64,000 nucleotides of DNA. It comes from Paenibacillus cymbidii (GTDB lineage Bacteria > Bacillota > Bacilli > Paenibacillales > NBRC-103111). A program made the translations under genes and the position numbers. Positions within the stretch are counted from its first letter, which is position 1. Each line of letters starts with the position of its first letter. Location: assembly GCF_004764705.1 (NCBI RefSeq), contig NZ_SHLX01000008.1:240294-304293 (forward strand), read 5' to 3'. Below the pieces are notes generated by a model. That model worked only from the letters and a program-made list of their open reading frames with translations, was not told the DNA's origin and made no database searches. Of the stretch, positions 1-8,251 are shown piece after piece.

Positions 1-401
1 GGATACTTGTGCTCGAAGCCGCGCAAGCCAACGAGCTCGAGATAACGCAGCGCTTCGGTTCGCCGCTCCGCCCGGGACGCGCCGCGGATTTCGAGCCCCA
101 GCTCGACGTTCTGGGCAACCGTCCGCCACGGGTAGAGCGACGGATCCTGAAATACGACGCCGCGCTCCTTCCCCGTTCCGCGCAGAGGCTTGCCGTCGAA
201 CGTCACTTCGCCGCGGCTTGCCGTCTGCAGGCCGGCCAATATTTCCAGCAGCGTGCTTTTGCCGCAGCCGCTCGGCCCGAGGATGCAGAGAAATTCGCCA
301 TCCTCAATCGTCAGCTCGATATCGCGCAGCGTCTCGACCGCCGCGGTGCCGCCGCTGCCCGCGAACACTTTGGACACACCCATGATTGCAAATCCCGCCA
401 T
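1..401 (-). CDS. ABC transporter ATP-binding protein, nitrate/sulfonate/taurine type (3' part beyond window)
   Basis: Cytoplasmic ATPase that would power the importer formed with the two genes upstream of it. Read on the minus strand from ATG at 401, the first ~134 codons are visible. They contain the Walker A motif GPSGCGKST near residue 42 and a Q-loop (VVFQDPSLYPWRTV) near residue 85, whose WRT is typical of SsuB/TauB-type ATPases. The signature motif and Walker B lie outside the window. GAGGTG lies 6 nt upstream of the ATG, and the gene starts 21 nt after the substrate-binding protein gene, so it is the last visible gene of the operon. Sulfonate is favoured over nitrate or a thiamine precursor because of the monooxygenase neighbour, but the substrate is not proven. 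Confidence 0.9.
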   Translation of the reverse strand, partial: MAGFAIMGVSKVFAGSGGTAAVETLRDIELTIEDGEFLCILGPSGCGKSTLLEILAGLQTASRGEVTFDGKPLRGTGKERGVVFQDPSLYPWRTVAQNVELGLEIRGASRAERRTEALRYLELVGLRGFEHKY

Positions 402-422
402 AACGCGCACCTCGTCACATCG

Positions 423-1451
423 TCAGTTCTTTTTCGGAATAAAGCGCAGATCGAGGATTTTGTCCACGTCGTAAATTTGGTCCTGGAAGCCAAGATCCTT
501 CTGAATTTGCTGCGTTTCCAGCAGCGACTGTTTGTCTACGTTCGGCACGTTCTCCCACAGCACAAGCTCGCGTTCGAACGCCTTATCCACCGCCGCCGGA
601 TCGATTTTGATTTTCGACAGGAAGTAAGCTTTGTACTCGTCCAGATGGCTCTTCGCATATTCCTGCGACTTGAAATACGCCCGCAGCAGCTTCTCGACCC
701 CGTCCGGATGCTTCTCGATGTAATCGTTGCGCGAGATCAGCACGCCGGTGTGGAAATTCGGCAAGTAGTCCCAGCCTTTGGCCAGCAGCTTGCCTTTGCC
801 GGTAATTTCGGCGAGCGACGCGAACGGCTCGTGAATGATCGTTGCGTCGACCTGCCCGCTCGTCAGGCTGGCGAACGCCGCGTCGTTGACGCCGTTGGCG
901 ATCAGGGTGACATCGTTTTTGCCAAGCCCGTTTTTCTTCAGAATCGTTTGGGTGTACACGTCGAGCCCGCTGCCGAAAGCGGCGGCGCCGACTTTTTTCC
1001 CCTTCAGATCGGCGATGCTGTTGATGCCCGGCGCCCCGATCAGGTAGAACGGGCCTTTCGTGCGGAACATCGACGACACGATTTTGATCGGCGCGCCTTT
1101 GCCGGCGGCGATGATCGCCGATGTGGTGGCAATATCGGCGATGTCGATATCCTTACTCGTCAACCCCGCAATCGGGTCCTGGTTGACGACGAACTCGACG
1201 TCGAGCCCTTCTTCCTTGAAAAAGCCTTTTTCATTGCCGAATTGCACCGCCAACCCGCTTACGCCGGCGAACGCCGCGTAGCGAATTTTTTGCAGCGGCT
1301 GCGCCGATTGCGCCGGTTTCGCCGAGCCGCCGGATGGGCTCGCGCTGCCACCGGCGCCGTTCGCCGGTTTATCCTTGGCGCCGCAGCCCGCCAGCACCGT
1401 CGTCAAAATAAGTGCCGCCACCGTTGTCGTTTTCCATCCCCATCGTTTCAT
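423..1451 (-). CDS. ABC transporter substrate-binding lipoprotein (SsuA/NMT1 type)
   Basis: Extracytoplasmic solute-binding lipoprotein of 342 aa that delivers substrate to the permease encoded just upstream. The N-terminus has a positively charged start, a hydrophobic stretch and the lipobox LAGC with Cys23. A Gly/Ser/Pro-rich linker follows (residues 29-50). The mature part has the two-lobe type-2 fold signature seen in SsuA/TauA proteins, including FASLTSGQVDATIIHEPFA near residue 200. It lies between permease and ATPase genes with short gaps (31 and 21 nt), so the three form one transporter. The family also binds nitrate, taurine, riboflavin or pyrimidine precursors. An organosulfur ligand is inferred from the monooxygenase and reductase in the same operon. 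Confidence 0.92.
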   Translation of the reverse strand: MKRWGWKTTTVAALILTTVLAGCGAKDKPANGAGGSASPSGGSAKPAQSAQPLQKIRYAAFAGVSGLAVQFGNEKGFFKEEGLDVEFVVNQDPIAGLTSKDIDIADIATTSAIIAAGKGAPIKIVSSMFRTKGPFYLIGAPGINSIADLKGKKVGAAAFGSGLDVYTQTILKKNGLGKNDVTLIANGVNDAAFASLTSGQVDATIIHEPFASLAEITGKGKLLAKGWDYLPNFHTGVLISRNDYIEKHPDGVEKLLRAYFKSQEYAKSHLDEYKAYFLSKIKIDPAAVDKAFERELVLWENVPNVDKQSLLETQQIQKDLGFQDQIYDVDKILDLRFIPKKN

Positions 1452-1482
1452 CGCGCTTACTCCCCCGCTTCGGTCGAATTGT

Positions 1483-2262
1483 TCAAGATGATTTCCATTT
1501 CAGAAACACTTTTTTCTCCAGCAGGTCGATCAGCCAAATAATCAGCACCGATACGACCGTCACGATCGTGATAATGGCAAAAGCTTGCGCCGTATCGTAA
1601 AGCGACGTCGCTTTGACCAGCAAGTTGCCGAGCCCGTTTTTCGACGCGATCATTTCCCCGTACAGCGCCCCGACAAGCCCCGTTGCCGCGGATACGCGCA
1701 AACCGACGAAGATGGTCGGCGCCGCCGACGGAAGAATGACCTTCGTCACAAGCTGCAGCTGCGAGGCCTCGAATACGCGCGCCACTTTCAGATGATTGTC
1801 CTGCGTCTGTTTGACGCCGGTGATCGTGTTGTACGCCACCGTAAAGAAGCAGAACAGGATGATGATCGCCACTTTATGCGTCTGCCCGATGCCGAGCCAG
1901 AGCATCAGCAGCGGAATGATCGTTACCTTCGGAATCGCCATCAGCGAGGAGAGGAACGGCTGGAAAAACCGCTCCGCCCCGGGCACCAGCACCAGCGCCA
2001 GCCCAACGGCCACGCCGGCGACCGCCGAAATGACGTAGCCAAAAGCGAATTCCTTCAGCGTCGTCCATAAATTCGGAAAAATCGTGCCGTCCGCAAACAG
2101 CTTGACGATTTCCTCGACAATTTTGGTCGGCCGGGACAAATACAGCATGCCGACCGTGCCGCTCGCGACGAGCCATTCGCACAGGCCCAGTACGAGCAGG
2201 AGCAGCGCGATTTGCCCGGCAAGCGTCCAGCCGTAGCGCCCGGATGAGTTTTGATTGCCCAT
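1483..2262 (-). CDS. ABC transporter permease (SsuC/TauC type)
   Basis: Integral membrane subunit of the importer, 259 aa, with about six transmembrane segments and the BPD_transp_1 domain. The cytoplasmic EAA-type loop that contacts the ATPase is visible as GEMIASKNGLG near residue 205. Length is normal for the SsuC/TauC family. It follows the flavin monooxygenase gene by 27 nt and precedes the binding-protein gene by 31 nt, all on the minus strand, so it is co-transcribed with them. Confidence 0.92.
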   Translation of the reverse strand: MGNQNSSGRYGWTLAGQIALLLLVLGLCEWLVASGTVGMLYLSRPTKIVEEIVKLFADGTIFPNLWTTLKEFAFGYVISAVAGVAVGLALVLVPGAERFFQPFLSSLMAIPKVTIIPLLMLWLGIGQTHKVAIIILFCFFTVAYNTITGVKQTQDNHLKVARVFEASQLQLVTKVILPSAAPTIFVGLRVSAATGLVGALYGEMIASKNGLGNLLVKATSLYDTAQAFAIITIVTVVSVLIIWLIDLLEKKVFLKWKSS

Positions 2263-2289
2263 GCGTTTTCCCCGTCCCCCGTTTCCGCG

Positions 2290-3648
2290 TTATTTCGTCT
2301 GCAGCTCGCGCTCCTCGGCGAAACGGTTCGCCGGACGCGTCAAGCCGAAATGATCGCGAAACGTGTTTCCTTCATACTCGGTCCGGAACAGGCCGCGCCG
2401 CTGCAGCACCGGCACCACGTGCTCCGCGAACAGGTCGAGGCCGCCCGGCATGTACGGCGGGCAAATGTTGAACCCGTCTGCCGCCTCTTCCTTGAACCAC
2501 AGCTCGATTTTGTCCGCGATCTGCTCGGGATCGCCAACGATGAGCAAATGCCCGCGCGCCGTCGCCGCAAAATAATGAAACAATTCCCTCACCGTGATGT
2601 CTTCGTGCCCCGACGCGTCCTGCGCCAGCCGAACGAACTTGCGCGCATCGTCAGGCCGCGACGACAGCCCCAGATCCGGCAGCGGACCGTCCAGCGGGTA
2701 ACCGGACAAGTCGAGCCCGATGCGTGCCGACAGCGGCTGCAGATTGAAGTCTGTGACGAGCAGCGCCGACAGCTCCCGGTATTTCGCCCGCGCTTCCGCT
2801 TCGGTGCGTCCCACCAGCGGCACCAGGCCCGGCATGATGAACAGGTCGTCCGGCGTGCGCCCGTATTGGAACGTTTTCGCTTTGATCCCGGCGTAGAAGC
2901 GTTTTGCTTCGTCGATCACGATTTGGCCGGTGAAGATGACGTTGGAAAACCGCGCCCCCAGCTCCTGGCTGCGCTCGGACGTACCGGCGGACAGCAGCGG
3001 TATTTGCCCTTGCGGCGGCCGAGCGACGTTCAGCGGTCCGGCGACGGAAAACTGCTCGCCGACATGACGCAGCGCATGCACCTTGCTGCCGTCGACGAAG
3101 ACGCCGGTCTCCTTGTTGCGTACGAACGCCTCGTCCTCCCACGAATCCCACAGCCGTTTGACGACGTCGACGAATTCGTTCGCATAGTCGTAGCGCTTCT
3201 CGTTGTCCCAATGCTTCTCCCGGCTGAAATTGTGCGCGGCGCGCGCGTCTGCGCCGGTCACAACGTTCCATGCCGTGCGCCCGCTGCTGAGATGATCGAG
3301 CGAAGCGGTTTGCCGCGCGACATGGTAAGGCTCTGCGTAAGTCGTGTTCACCGTGACGATCAGGCCGATTTTCTCCGTCACCGCCGCGATGTTCGCGATC
3401 ATCGTAAACGGCTCGAGCCGCACCATCTGCGACGGGAATTGGTATTGCATGTCCGCGCTGCTGGCCAGAGCGTCGCCAAGGAAGAAGAAGTCGAACTTCG
3501 CCCGCTCCAGCGTCTGCGCCACCGAGTGCAGAAACTTGGCGTCGAATGCGCCGTCCGTGCGCGCTTCGGGCAGCCGCCACCCCGCCGGATGATACCCGGT
3601 GGAAAATAAAAACAACCCCAAATGCAACTGCCGCTTCTTTTGACTCAT
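2290..3648 (-). CDS. LLM-class flavin-dependent monooxygenase, NtaA/SnaA/DszA family
   Basis: Cytoplasmic FMNH2-dependent monooxygenase of the bacterial luciferase superfamily, 452 aa, the usual size for the nitrilotriacetate/dibenzothiophene-sulfone monooxygenase group. Visible family features are the N-terminal strand LHLGLFLFSTGYHPAGWR, an active-site loop around RTAWNVVTGADARAAHNFSREKHWDNEKRYDYANEF, and PLLSAGTSERSQELGARFSNVIFTG in the centre. I chose ATG at 3648 because GGAGG lies about 6 nt upstream; the Met at 3663 has no ribosome site. Located between an aldo/keto reductase and a sulfonate-type importer, it probably oxidises an imported C-S or C-N compound. The exact substrate cannot be told from sequence, and no flavin reductase is encoded nearby. 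Confidence 0.9.
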   Translation of the reverse strand: MSQKKRQLHLGLFLFSTGYHPAGWRLPEARTDGAFDAKFLHSVAQTLERAKFDFFFLGDALASSADMQYQFPSQMVRLEPFTMIANIAAVTEKIGLIVTVNTTYAEPYHVARQTASLDHLSSGRTAWNVVTGADARAAHNFSREKHWDNEKRYDYANEFVDVVKRLWDSWEDEAFVRNKETGVFVDGSKVHALRHVGEQFSVAGPLNVARPPQGQIPLLSAGTSERSQELGARFSNVIFTGQIVIDEAKRFYAGIKAKTFQYGRTPDDLFIMPGLVPLVGRTEAEARAKYRELSALLVTDFNLQPLSARIGLDLSGYPLDGPLPDLGLSSRPDDARKFVRLAQDASGHEDITVRELFHYFAATARGHLLIVGDPEQIADKIELWFKEEAADGFNICPPYMPGGLDLFAEHVVPVLQRRGLFRTEYEGNTFRDHFGLTRPANRFAEERELQTK

Positions 3649-3697
3649 ACTTCCCGCCTCCATGTTATGTTTTCAGATGCGAATAGTTGGTTATTGG

Positions 3698-4684
3698 CTA
3701 GAAAAAAAGACCGGCCGACCGCGATACCTCGTCGATCTGTTGCAGCTCTTCGTCACTCAGGCGATGATCGGCGAATTGCAGCGCATCGGTAATATGCTCC
3801 GGCCGGGATGCGCCGATAATCGCCGAGGTGATGTGCGGATGGCTAAGCACCCACGCCAGCGCCAGCTGCGCCGTCGTTAAGCTGCGCCGCAACGCCAGCG
3901 GCTTGAGCGCCTCTACCAGCGCGTACGCCGGGTTAGCCTGCAGCAGTTGCTGCAGCCGTTTCTCCCCCGCCGCGAGCCGGGATCCTTCCGGAGGCGCTTC
4001 GTCCGGCCGATACTTGCCGGTGAGAATGCCGCGTCCAAGCGGGCTGTACACGATGACGCCGACCTGCTCCGACCTCGCGAACGGCGCCAGCTCCCGCTCG
4101 ATGCCGCGCGCGATCAGGCTGTACTCGGGCTGCACGCTCTCGAACCGGTGCAGTCCGTGCACAGCGCTGATGCCGTGCGCCTTGGCGATTTGCCAGGCGG
4201 CGTAGTTGGAGCAGCCGATGTAACGGATCTTCCCTTGACGGACGAGATCGTCCAGCCCGCGCAGCGTTTCGTCGAGCGGCGTTTCGGCGTCGAAGCCGTG
4301 CACCTGATACAGATCGATGTGATCGGTTTGCAGCCGCTGCAAGCTGCGATCGATCGCCCGGTACAGATGATAGCGGCTCTGACCCGCGTCGTTAACGCCA
4401 GTGCCGACCCGCGCGTGAAACTTGGTCGCAAGCACCACTTGATCGCGCCTACCCTTCAGCACTCGGCCGATGATCGCTTCGGACTCGCCGGTCAAGCTCG
4501 GATCGCCGACGTCCATGCCCCTGCCGTACACGTCGGCCGTATCGATCAGATTGATGCCGGCGTCGAGCGCCCGGTCGAGCACCGCGGCGGACGCCTTTTC
4601 GTCGATCCAGCGGCCGAACGCCATCGTGCCGAGACTGACTTCCGATACGCGCAGCCCCGTTCTTCCCAGCTTGCGATAGTTCAT
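3698..4684 (-). CDS. Aldo/keto reductase
   Basis: NADPH-dependent oxidoreductase with the AKR TIM barrel, 328 aa. The catalytic tetrad is visible: Asp and Tyr in DTADVYGRG, Lys in VVLATKFHA and His in DLYQVHGFD. The C-terminal cofactor region reads SAIIGASRPEHI. I start it at ATG 4684, preceded by GGGAGGGGAG at good spacing; the upstream in-frame Met has no such site. It is the first gene of the organosulfur operon, 49 nt ahead of the monooxygenase. It may reduce an aldehyde released by the monooxygenase; that is inference. Confidence 0.9.
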   Translation of the reverse strand: MNYRKLGRTGLRVSEVSLGTMAFGRWIDEKASAAVLDRALDAGINLIDTADVYGRGMDVGDPSLTGESEAIIGRVLKGRRDQVVLATKFHARVGTGVNDAGQSRYHLYRAIDRSLQRLQTDHIDLYQVHGFDAETPLDETLRGLDDLVRQGKIRYIGCSNYAAWQIAKAHGISAVHGLHRFESVQPEYSLIARGIERELAPFARSEQVGVIVYSPLGRGILTGKYRPDEAPPEGSRLAAGEKRLQQLLQANPAYALVEALKPLALRRSLTTAQLALAWVLSHPHITSAIIGASRPEHITDALQFADHRLSDEELQQIDEVSRSAGLFF

Positions 4685-4804
4685 CTTGTTGTTCTCCCCT
4701 CCCGTTCGTACAACAAAAAACAACCGGAACACGTCATCTGCTCGGCATGAGCAGGTGTCGTCTCCAGTTGTCTGGTTGATGGCGGATATTATTATTCCCG
4801 ACTA

Positions 4805-4843
4805 ATTCTATCGGATAAAATGAATATAACACGCCGTTTGCAA
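4805..4843 (-). promoter_or_regulatory. Candidate promoter with CymR-like palindrome ahead of the organosulfur operon
   Basis: On the minus strand a -35-like TTGCAA (4838-4843) is followed after 17 nt by a -10-like TTTTAT (4815-4820). An imperfect palindrome, ATCCGATAGAAT (4805-4816), overlaps the downstream edge of the -10. From memory it resembles CymR (Rrf2-family) operators of sulfur genes in Bacillota, of the form ATTCC-AT-GGAAT. Both hexamers are 4/6 matches, so this is a candidate only. Confidence 0.35.
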
Positions 4844-4859
4844 AAAAGCAATCTTATTT

Positions 4860-6587
4860 TTATCCCTCTGCCTCGCCCTTCACCGTAAAATAAAACACGC
4901 TTCCTTGCCCGGCCCGGCTTTCCGCCCATAACTTCCCGCCGCTTTGCTCCACGAACTGCCGGCTGACGAGCAAGCCAAGTCCCGAGCCTTTTTCCCCCCA
5001 AGTGCCCGGAGATGAGTTCAGCGGCTTCTCCTCGAATAATCGTTGGACTTGCTCCGCTTCCATCCCCACCCCGTCATCGCGGACCGCAATCGTCGCCATG
5101 CCGGCGGATACCCGGGCCTCCACGCAAATGGAGCCTTCCATCCCGGTAAATTTAATCGCGTTGGACAACAAGTTGCGGAGAATCAGTCCAAGCGCTTCCC
5201 GGTCCGCATATACGCGAGTGCCGGCAGGAACTGTGTTCTCCACGCCGATCCGTTTGGCTTCGCTTAACGCATGCAGCACCTGGCAACAATCGTCCGCGAC
5301 TTCGGACAAAACCAGCCATTCCGGACGAAGCGCCATATCCTCCCGCTGGCTGCGAAACCATTCCAGCAAATTATTCGTCATGCCCAAGGTTTGCCGGATC
5401 TGGCCACCCAGCATAGCGATGATTTCCCGATGCTCCTCGCCGAACCGGTCCCGATCCTCCTCCAGCATCGCAATCAGTTGATACTGCGCCGCGAGCGGAC
5501 TGCGGATATCGTGCGACACGGTCGTAAACAACTGATCCTTCATCCGATTCAGATGGGCAATCTGCTCGAGATGCTTCTCTTTCTCCGTCATGTCGACGAT
5601 CAGGGAAACACTGCCTTGATTGCGCAAATGACGAATGGGAGACACATTCACGTGATAAATTTTTCGTTCCCCGTCCAGCCCGGCCTCGATTACAACTCGT
5701 CCCTCTTGCATCGACTCGCACAAACGATGCCATACCGGCCAAGGCCGCAGCAGCTCTTTCACGTCCCGACCGGAAATGGCCGTATGCCCCATCTCCGCGA
5801 ACCACCGGGCAGCCTGTTGGTTGCTGTCGATAATTTTCCCCGAGCTATTGGCGATGACGATGCTTTCCTGTATCGTATCGAGCACAATATTGCGGGCAAT
5901 GGGAACAATCGCAAAAAACTTGATCCGCAGCGTAATCGCCAGCATCAACGTTCCCGTAAGGCCGCAATAAACCGACAACGGCTGCAGCCAGGGCGTTCCG
6001 TCGGGTTTTACGAGTTTGGCGATCTCGAGAAGGAACGGAAACGTGCTCAGAAACAGCACCCACATGCCGGGCTTGCGAAAATCATTGCGAATATTCCGTA
6101 TGTAGTGAAACAGAAAATAAAGACACGCCGCGATAATGCCGAAGCAAACAAGACCAAACAAGATGGAATAAGCCGTTCTCGCCGTGACCAGCTGGCCGTT
6201 TACGAGCGCGGCGGAGCGATAGATCACATGAAGCTCGGCATCGAACCAGGACAGCAGCGACCAAAACACGAATACCGCAATCAGCGCAATCTTCCACCCT
6301 AGTTTGACCGGCTTCTCTCTACCGACCAGCTGATAGACGAAGAGGAGAAAGAAGGGTACGATCAAATTAATCGCTGTGACCTGCATATGGCGAAAGATCA
6401 GCTTGTCGGCAATCACATCACTGCTTTTCTCCATAATAATACTGCCGGAGTAAATCATCCGGCAGACGATTACGCCGAGGAGATAGCGTACTCCCCGCTC
6501 TTTTCTGTATCCGTAGACGAACCATAAAATGATGCCTGACAAGACCACCGAAACGACCATCAGGACAAGTTCCAACGTGGCATTCAT
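4860..6587 (-). CDS. Sensor histidine kinase with N-terminal 7TM domain and PAS
   Basis: Membrane sensor kinase of 575 aa. Residues 1-225 hold about seven hydrophobic segments. A PAS-like domain follows (IQESIVIANSSGKIIDSNQQAARWF, about 240-340). The HisKA H-box TTVSHDIRSPLAAQ carries the phosphoacceptor His, and the HATPase has an N-box (NLLSNAIKFT), G1 (DDGVGM) and G2 (GSGLGL). All catalytic motifs are intact, so it should autophosphorylate. No response regulator gene adjoins it on either strand, so it is an orphan kinase. The 7TM-PAS-HisKA layout resembles the N-terminal 7TM kinases common in Paenibacillus. Its ligand is unknown. Confidence 0.9.
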   Translation of the reverse strand: MNATLELVLMVVSVVLSGIILWFVYGYRKERGVRYLLGVIVCRMIYSGSIIMEKSSDVIADKLIFRHMQVTAINLIVPFFLLFVYQLVGREKPVKLGWKIALIAVFVFWSLLSWFDAELHVIYRSAALVNGQLVTARTAYSILFGLVCFGIIAACLYFLFHYIRNIRNDFRKPGMWVLFLSTFPFLLEIAKLVKPDGTPWLQPLSVYCGLTGTLMLAITLRIKFFAIVPIARNIVLDTIQESIVIANSSGKIIDSNQQAARWFAEMGHTAISGRDVKELLRPWPVWHRLCESMQEGRVVIEAGLDGERKIYHVNVSPIRHLRNQGSVSLIVDMTEKEKHLEQIAHLNRMKDQLFTTVSHDIRSPLAAQYQLIAMLEEDRDRFGEEHREIIAMLGGQIRQTLGMTNNLLEWFRSQREDMALRPEWLVLSEVADDCCQVLHALSEAKRIGVENTVPAGTRVYADREALGLILRNLLSNAIKFTGMEGSICVEARVSAGMATIAVRDDGVGMEAEQVQRLFEEKPLNSSPGTWGEKGSGLGLLVSRQFVEQSGGKLWAESRAGQGSVFYFTVKGEAEG

Positions 6588-6639
6588 ATTTTCAGTATAC
6601 CTGACATTTCGAGGACCGGCAAAAGGCCAATGGTGCTGA

Positions 6640-7641
6640 CTATCTGTCTATTCTGACCAGCGCATCCGCCCCCTGCTCATAGTGAAATTCGCTAACGGCA
6701 GCTTCCCCTTCTGCAGCATTGACATGCAGCGCAAATATGCCCTTGGCAGGGTCATACTGTATGCTATCGTCCTGTTTTGCCCCCAAAGCCTCTCTTACGC
6801 TCGCCCAGAGGAGTTGCCCCGCCTTTTCTTTGAAGATGTAAATATTGTTTTGCTTATGGGTAACAACCACCGCCTCTTCTTTTCCGTCACCATCCAAATC
6901 AAATTCATAGCTGGCGGCGTCAAGATCCATGTAAGAGGAGACCTGTCCACCAGCATCCTTCTTCAAATACCAAACGCACGTTTCTCCGTCCGTTCTGCAA
7001 ACCGGTTGTTCGATCCTTAGCGCCTCTTGTCCGAACAGTCGCGTCATGCCAAACTGCAGGCCGTACATATGCCCCGTGCCATAATGGTACAACGTTCCCG
7101 GCTGGGAGGAACCGTCTACGGTAAATCCGAAGTAATCCGGATCCCCTTTTATTTCATGAGGGGTCACCGAATCGGGCTTCAAGGTGTAATGCAAGGCCAT
7201 GCCAAAACCATCGATTCGTTTTTCGCCAATCAATTGGATATCGCTGAACGGAATCTGCGCGATATACCCGTTGGTTTTATTTTTCAACGGATTGTACTTA
7301 TTGGATAAACCCGGAAGAATATCCGGATCCGCATCGGCGATAACTTGCCCCAATTCCCACGTTCTTGCCTGCAGCGGCGTGAATGCAACAGGCAGCTTCA
7401 TCTCGTCCGATAAACCGGTGGCTGCTTGGTGGCTGGAGTCGAAGGGCCAATTTATCATCAGAATCGCCGATAGGATGCTTAGGACGATCGCTCCCGCAAG
7501 CGGCTTCCATAACCGAAAGAAATCACTGGCGTGACGATCTGCAGCTTCCATTACCGCTCGCTTCATTTCTCCTGTGAACACTTCCTCCGGAAACAATCCT
7601 TGTTTCACTTTGCTTTCCCAACCCATCGATCGTTCGTTCAC
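6640..7641 (-). CDS. Membrane protein coupled to ECF sigma factor, possible anti-sigma factor
   Basis: Unrecognised protein of about 333 aa. An N-terminal cytoplasmic segment of ~45 residues precedes one clear transmembrane helix (AGAIVLSILSAILMINW), followed by a large extracytoplasmic domain. Near residue 280 it has DLDGDGKEEAVV, an FG-GAP/VCBS-like acidic loop. I prefer GTG at 7641, because GGAGGGGG precedes it and GTGA overlaps the sigma-factor stop codon (translational coupling); the alternative GTG at 7659 lies within the sigma gene. The coupling and topology suggest it restrains the sigma factor in response to an envelope signal, but no zinc-binding anti-sigma HxxxCxxC motif is visible, so the role is inferred. 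Confidence 0.72.
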   Translation of the reverse strand: MNERSMGWESKVKQGLFPEEVFTGEMKRAVMEAADRHASDFFRLWKPLAGAIVLSILSAILMINWPFDSSHQAATGLSDEMKLPVAFTPLQARTWELGQVIADADPDILPGLSNKYNPLKNKTNGYIAQIPFSDIQLIGEKRIDGFGMALHYTLKPDSVTPHEIKGDPDYFGFTVDGSSQPGTLYHYGTGHMYGLQFGMTRLFGQEALRIEQPVCRTDGETCVWYLKKDAGGQVSSYMDLDAASYEFDLDGDGKEEAVVVTHKQNNIYIFKEKAGQLLWASVREALGAKQDDSIQYDPAKGIFALHVNAAEGEAAVSEFHYEQGADALVRIDR

Positions 7642-8183
7642 GGCTCTATCCCCCTCCACTTCTTGCCGACGATTTTTCGCGCCCGGTGCAATCTCGATTT
7701 AACCGTTCCTTCCGATACGTTCATCAGGGTGGCGATCTCATTCATCGTCAGTTCATGTTCCAGGGTCAATAGAAGAACTTCCCGCAGCTTGGTCGGCAAA
7801 CTCATGACGATCGCCCGAATCTCTCGAACCGATTGTTCCGCAAAATAATTCGTCTCCGCCGACCGTTCACTCTCTTGCGGTTTTACCCAACCGAACAGCA
7901 CGATGCGACGCACATAGCCGGATTTCAATTCGTTGATGGCCAGGTTTCTTGTAATGGCGAATAGCCATGTTTTCAGCGAGGACTGGCCTTTGAACGAGCC
8001 TACGCTGCGGAATGCTTTCAGAAACACTTCCTGGGCAATATCTTTGGACTGTTCCCTGTTTCTGGTGATGGCATAAGCGTATTTCCTTACATCGTCGCCA
8101 TATGCGGTCATCATACGGTGCAGCTCCGCCTTGTCCATCCGATCCGTATTCACCAGATATTGAAACTCCATACGGGATTCCAT
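7638..8183 (-). CDS. ECF RNA polymerase sigma factor
   Basis: Group IV sigma factor of 181 aa. Region 2 (YAYAITRNREQSKDIAQEVFLKAFRSVGSFKGQSSLKTWLFAITRN) binds core polymerase and the -10. Region 4 (LPTKLREVLLLTLEHELTMNEIATLMNVSEGTVKSRLHRARK) holds the helix-turn-helix for the -35. The ATG at 8183 is preceded by GGTGGAGGTGA. The next gene overlaps its stop codon by four bases, which suggests a sigma/anti-sigma pair. A GGAAC-N17-GTCT sequence 20-48 nt upstream of the start suggests autoregulation. The subgroup resembles SigW/SigM-type factors, but the exact ECF class cannot be fixed by eye. Confidence 0.92.
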   Translation of the reverse strand: MESRMEFQYLVNTDRMDKAELHRMMTAYGDDVRKYAYAITRNREQSKDIAQEVFLKAFRSVGSFKGQSSLKTWLFAITRNLAINELKSGYVRRIVLFGWVKPQESERSAETNYFAEQSVREIRAIVMSLPTKLREVLLLTLEHELTMNEIATLMNVSEGTVKSRLHRARKIVGKKWRGIEP

Positions 8184-8203
8184 GTATTCACCTCCACCCT
8201 ATT

Positions 8204-8231
8204 AGACAAGATTGATGGCGAATCGTTCCCT
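8204..8231 (-). promoter_or_regulatory. Candidate ECF-type autoregulatory promoter
   Basis: On the minus strand AGGGAAC (8225-8231) is separated by 17 nt from GTCT (8204-8207), matching the general ECF pattern of a GGAAC/TGAAAC -35 and a CGTC/GTCT -10. It lies directly upstream of the ECF sigma gene, the usual place for an autoregulated promoter. Confidence 0.5.
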
Positions 8232-8251
8232 GTAAATTAAAAAGCAGGGCA

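Noticed and set aside
9..1541. Plus-strand open frame of 510 codons at the window start
   Set aside because: Antisense to the ATPase and binding-protein genes, which have clear family motifs.
4733..4859. S-box or T-box riboswitch ahead of the organosulfur operon
   Set aside because: The leader is too short and lacks the conserved helices; only a promoter and a short palindrome are visible.
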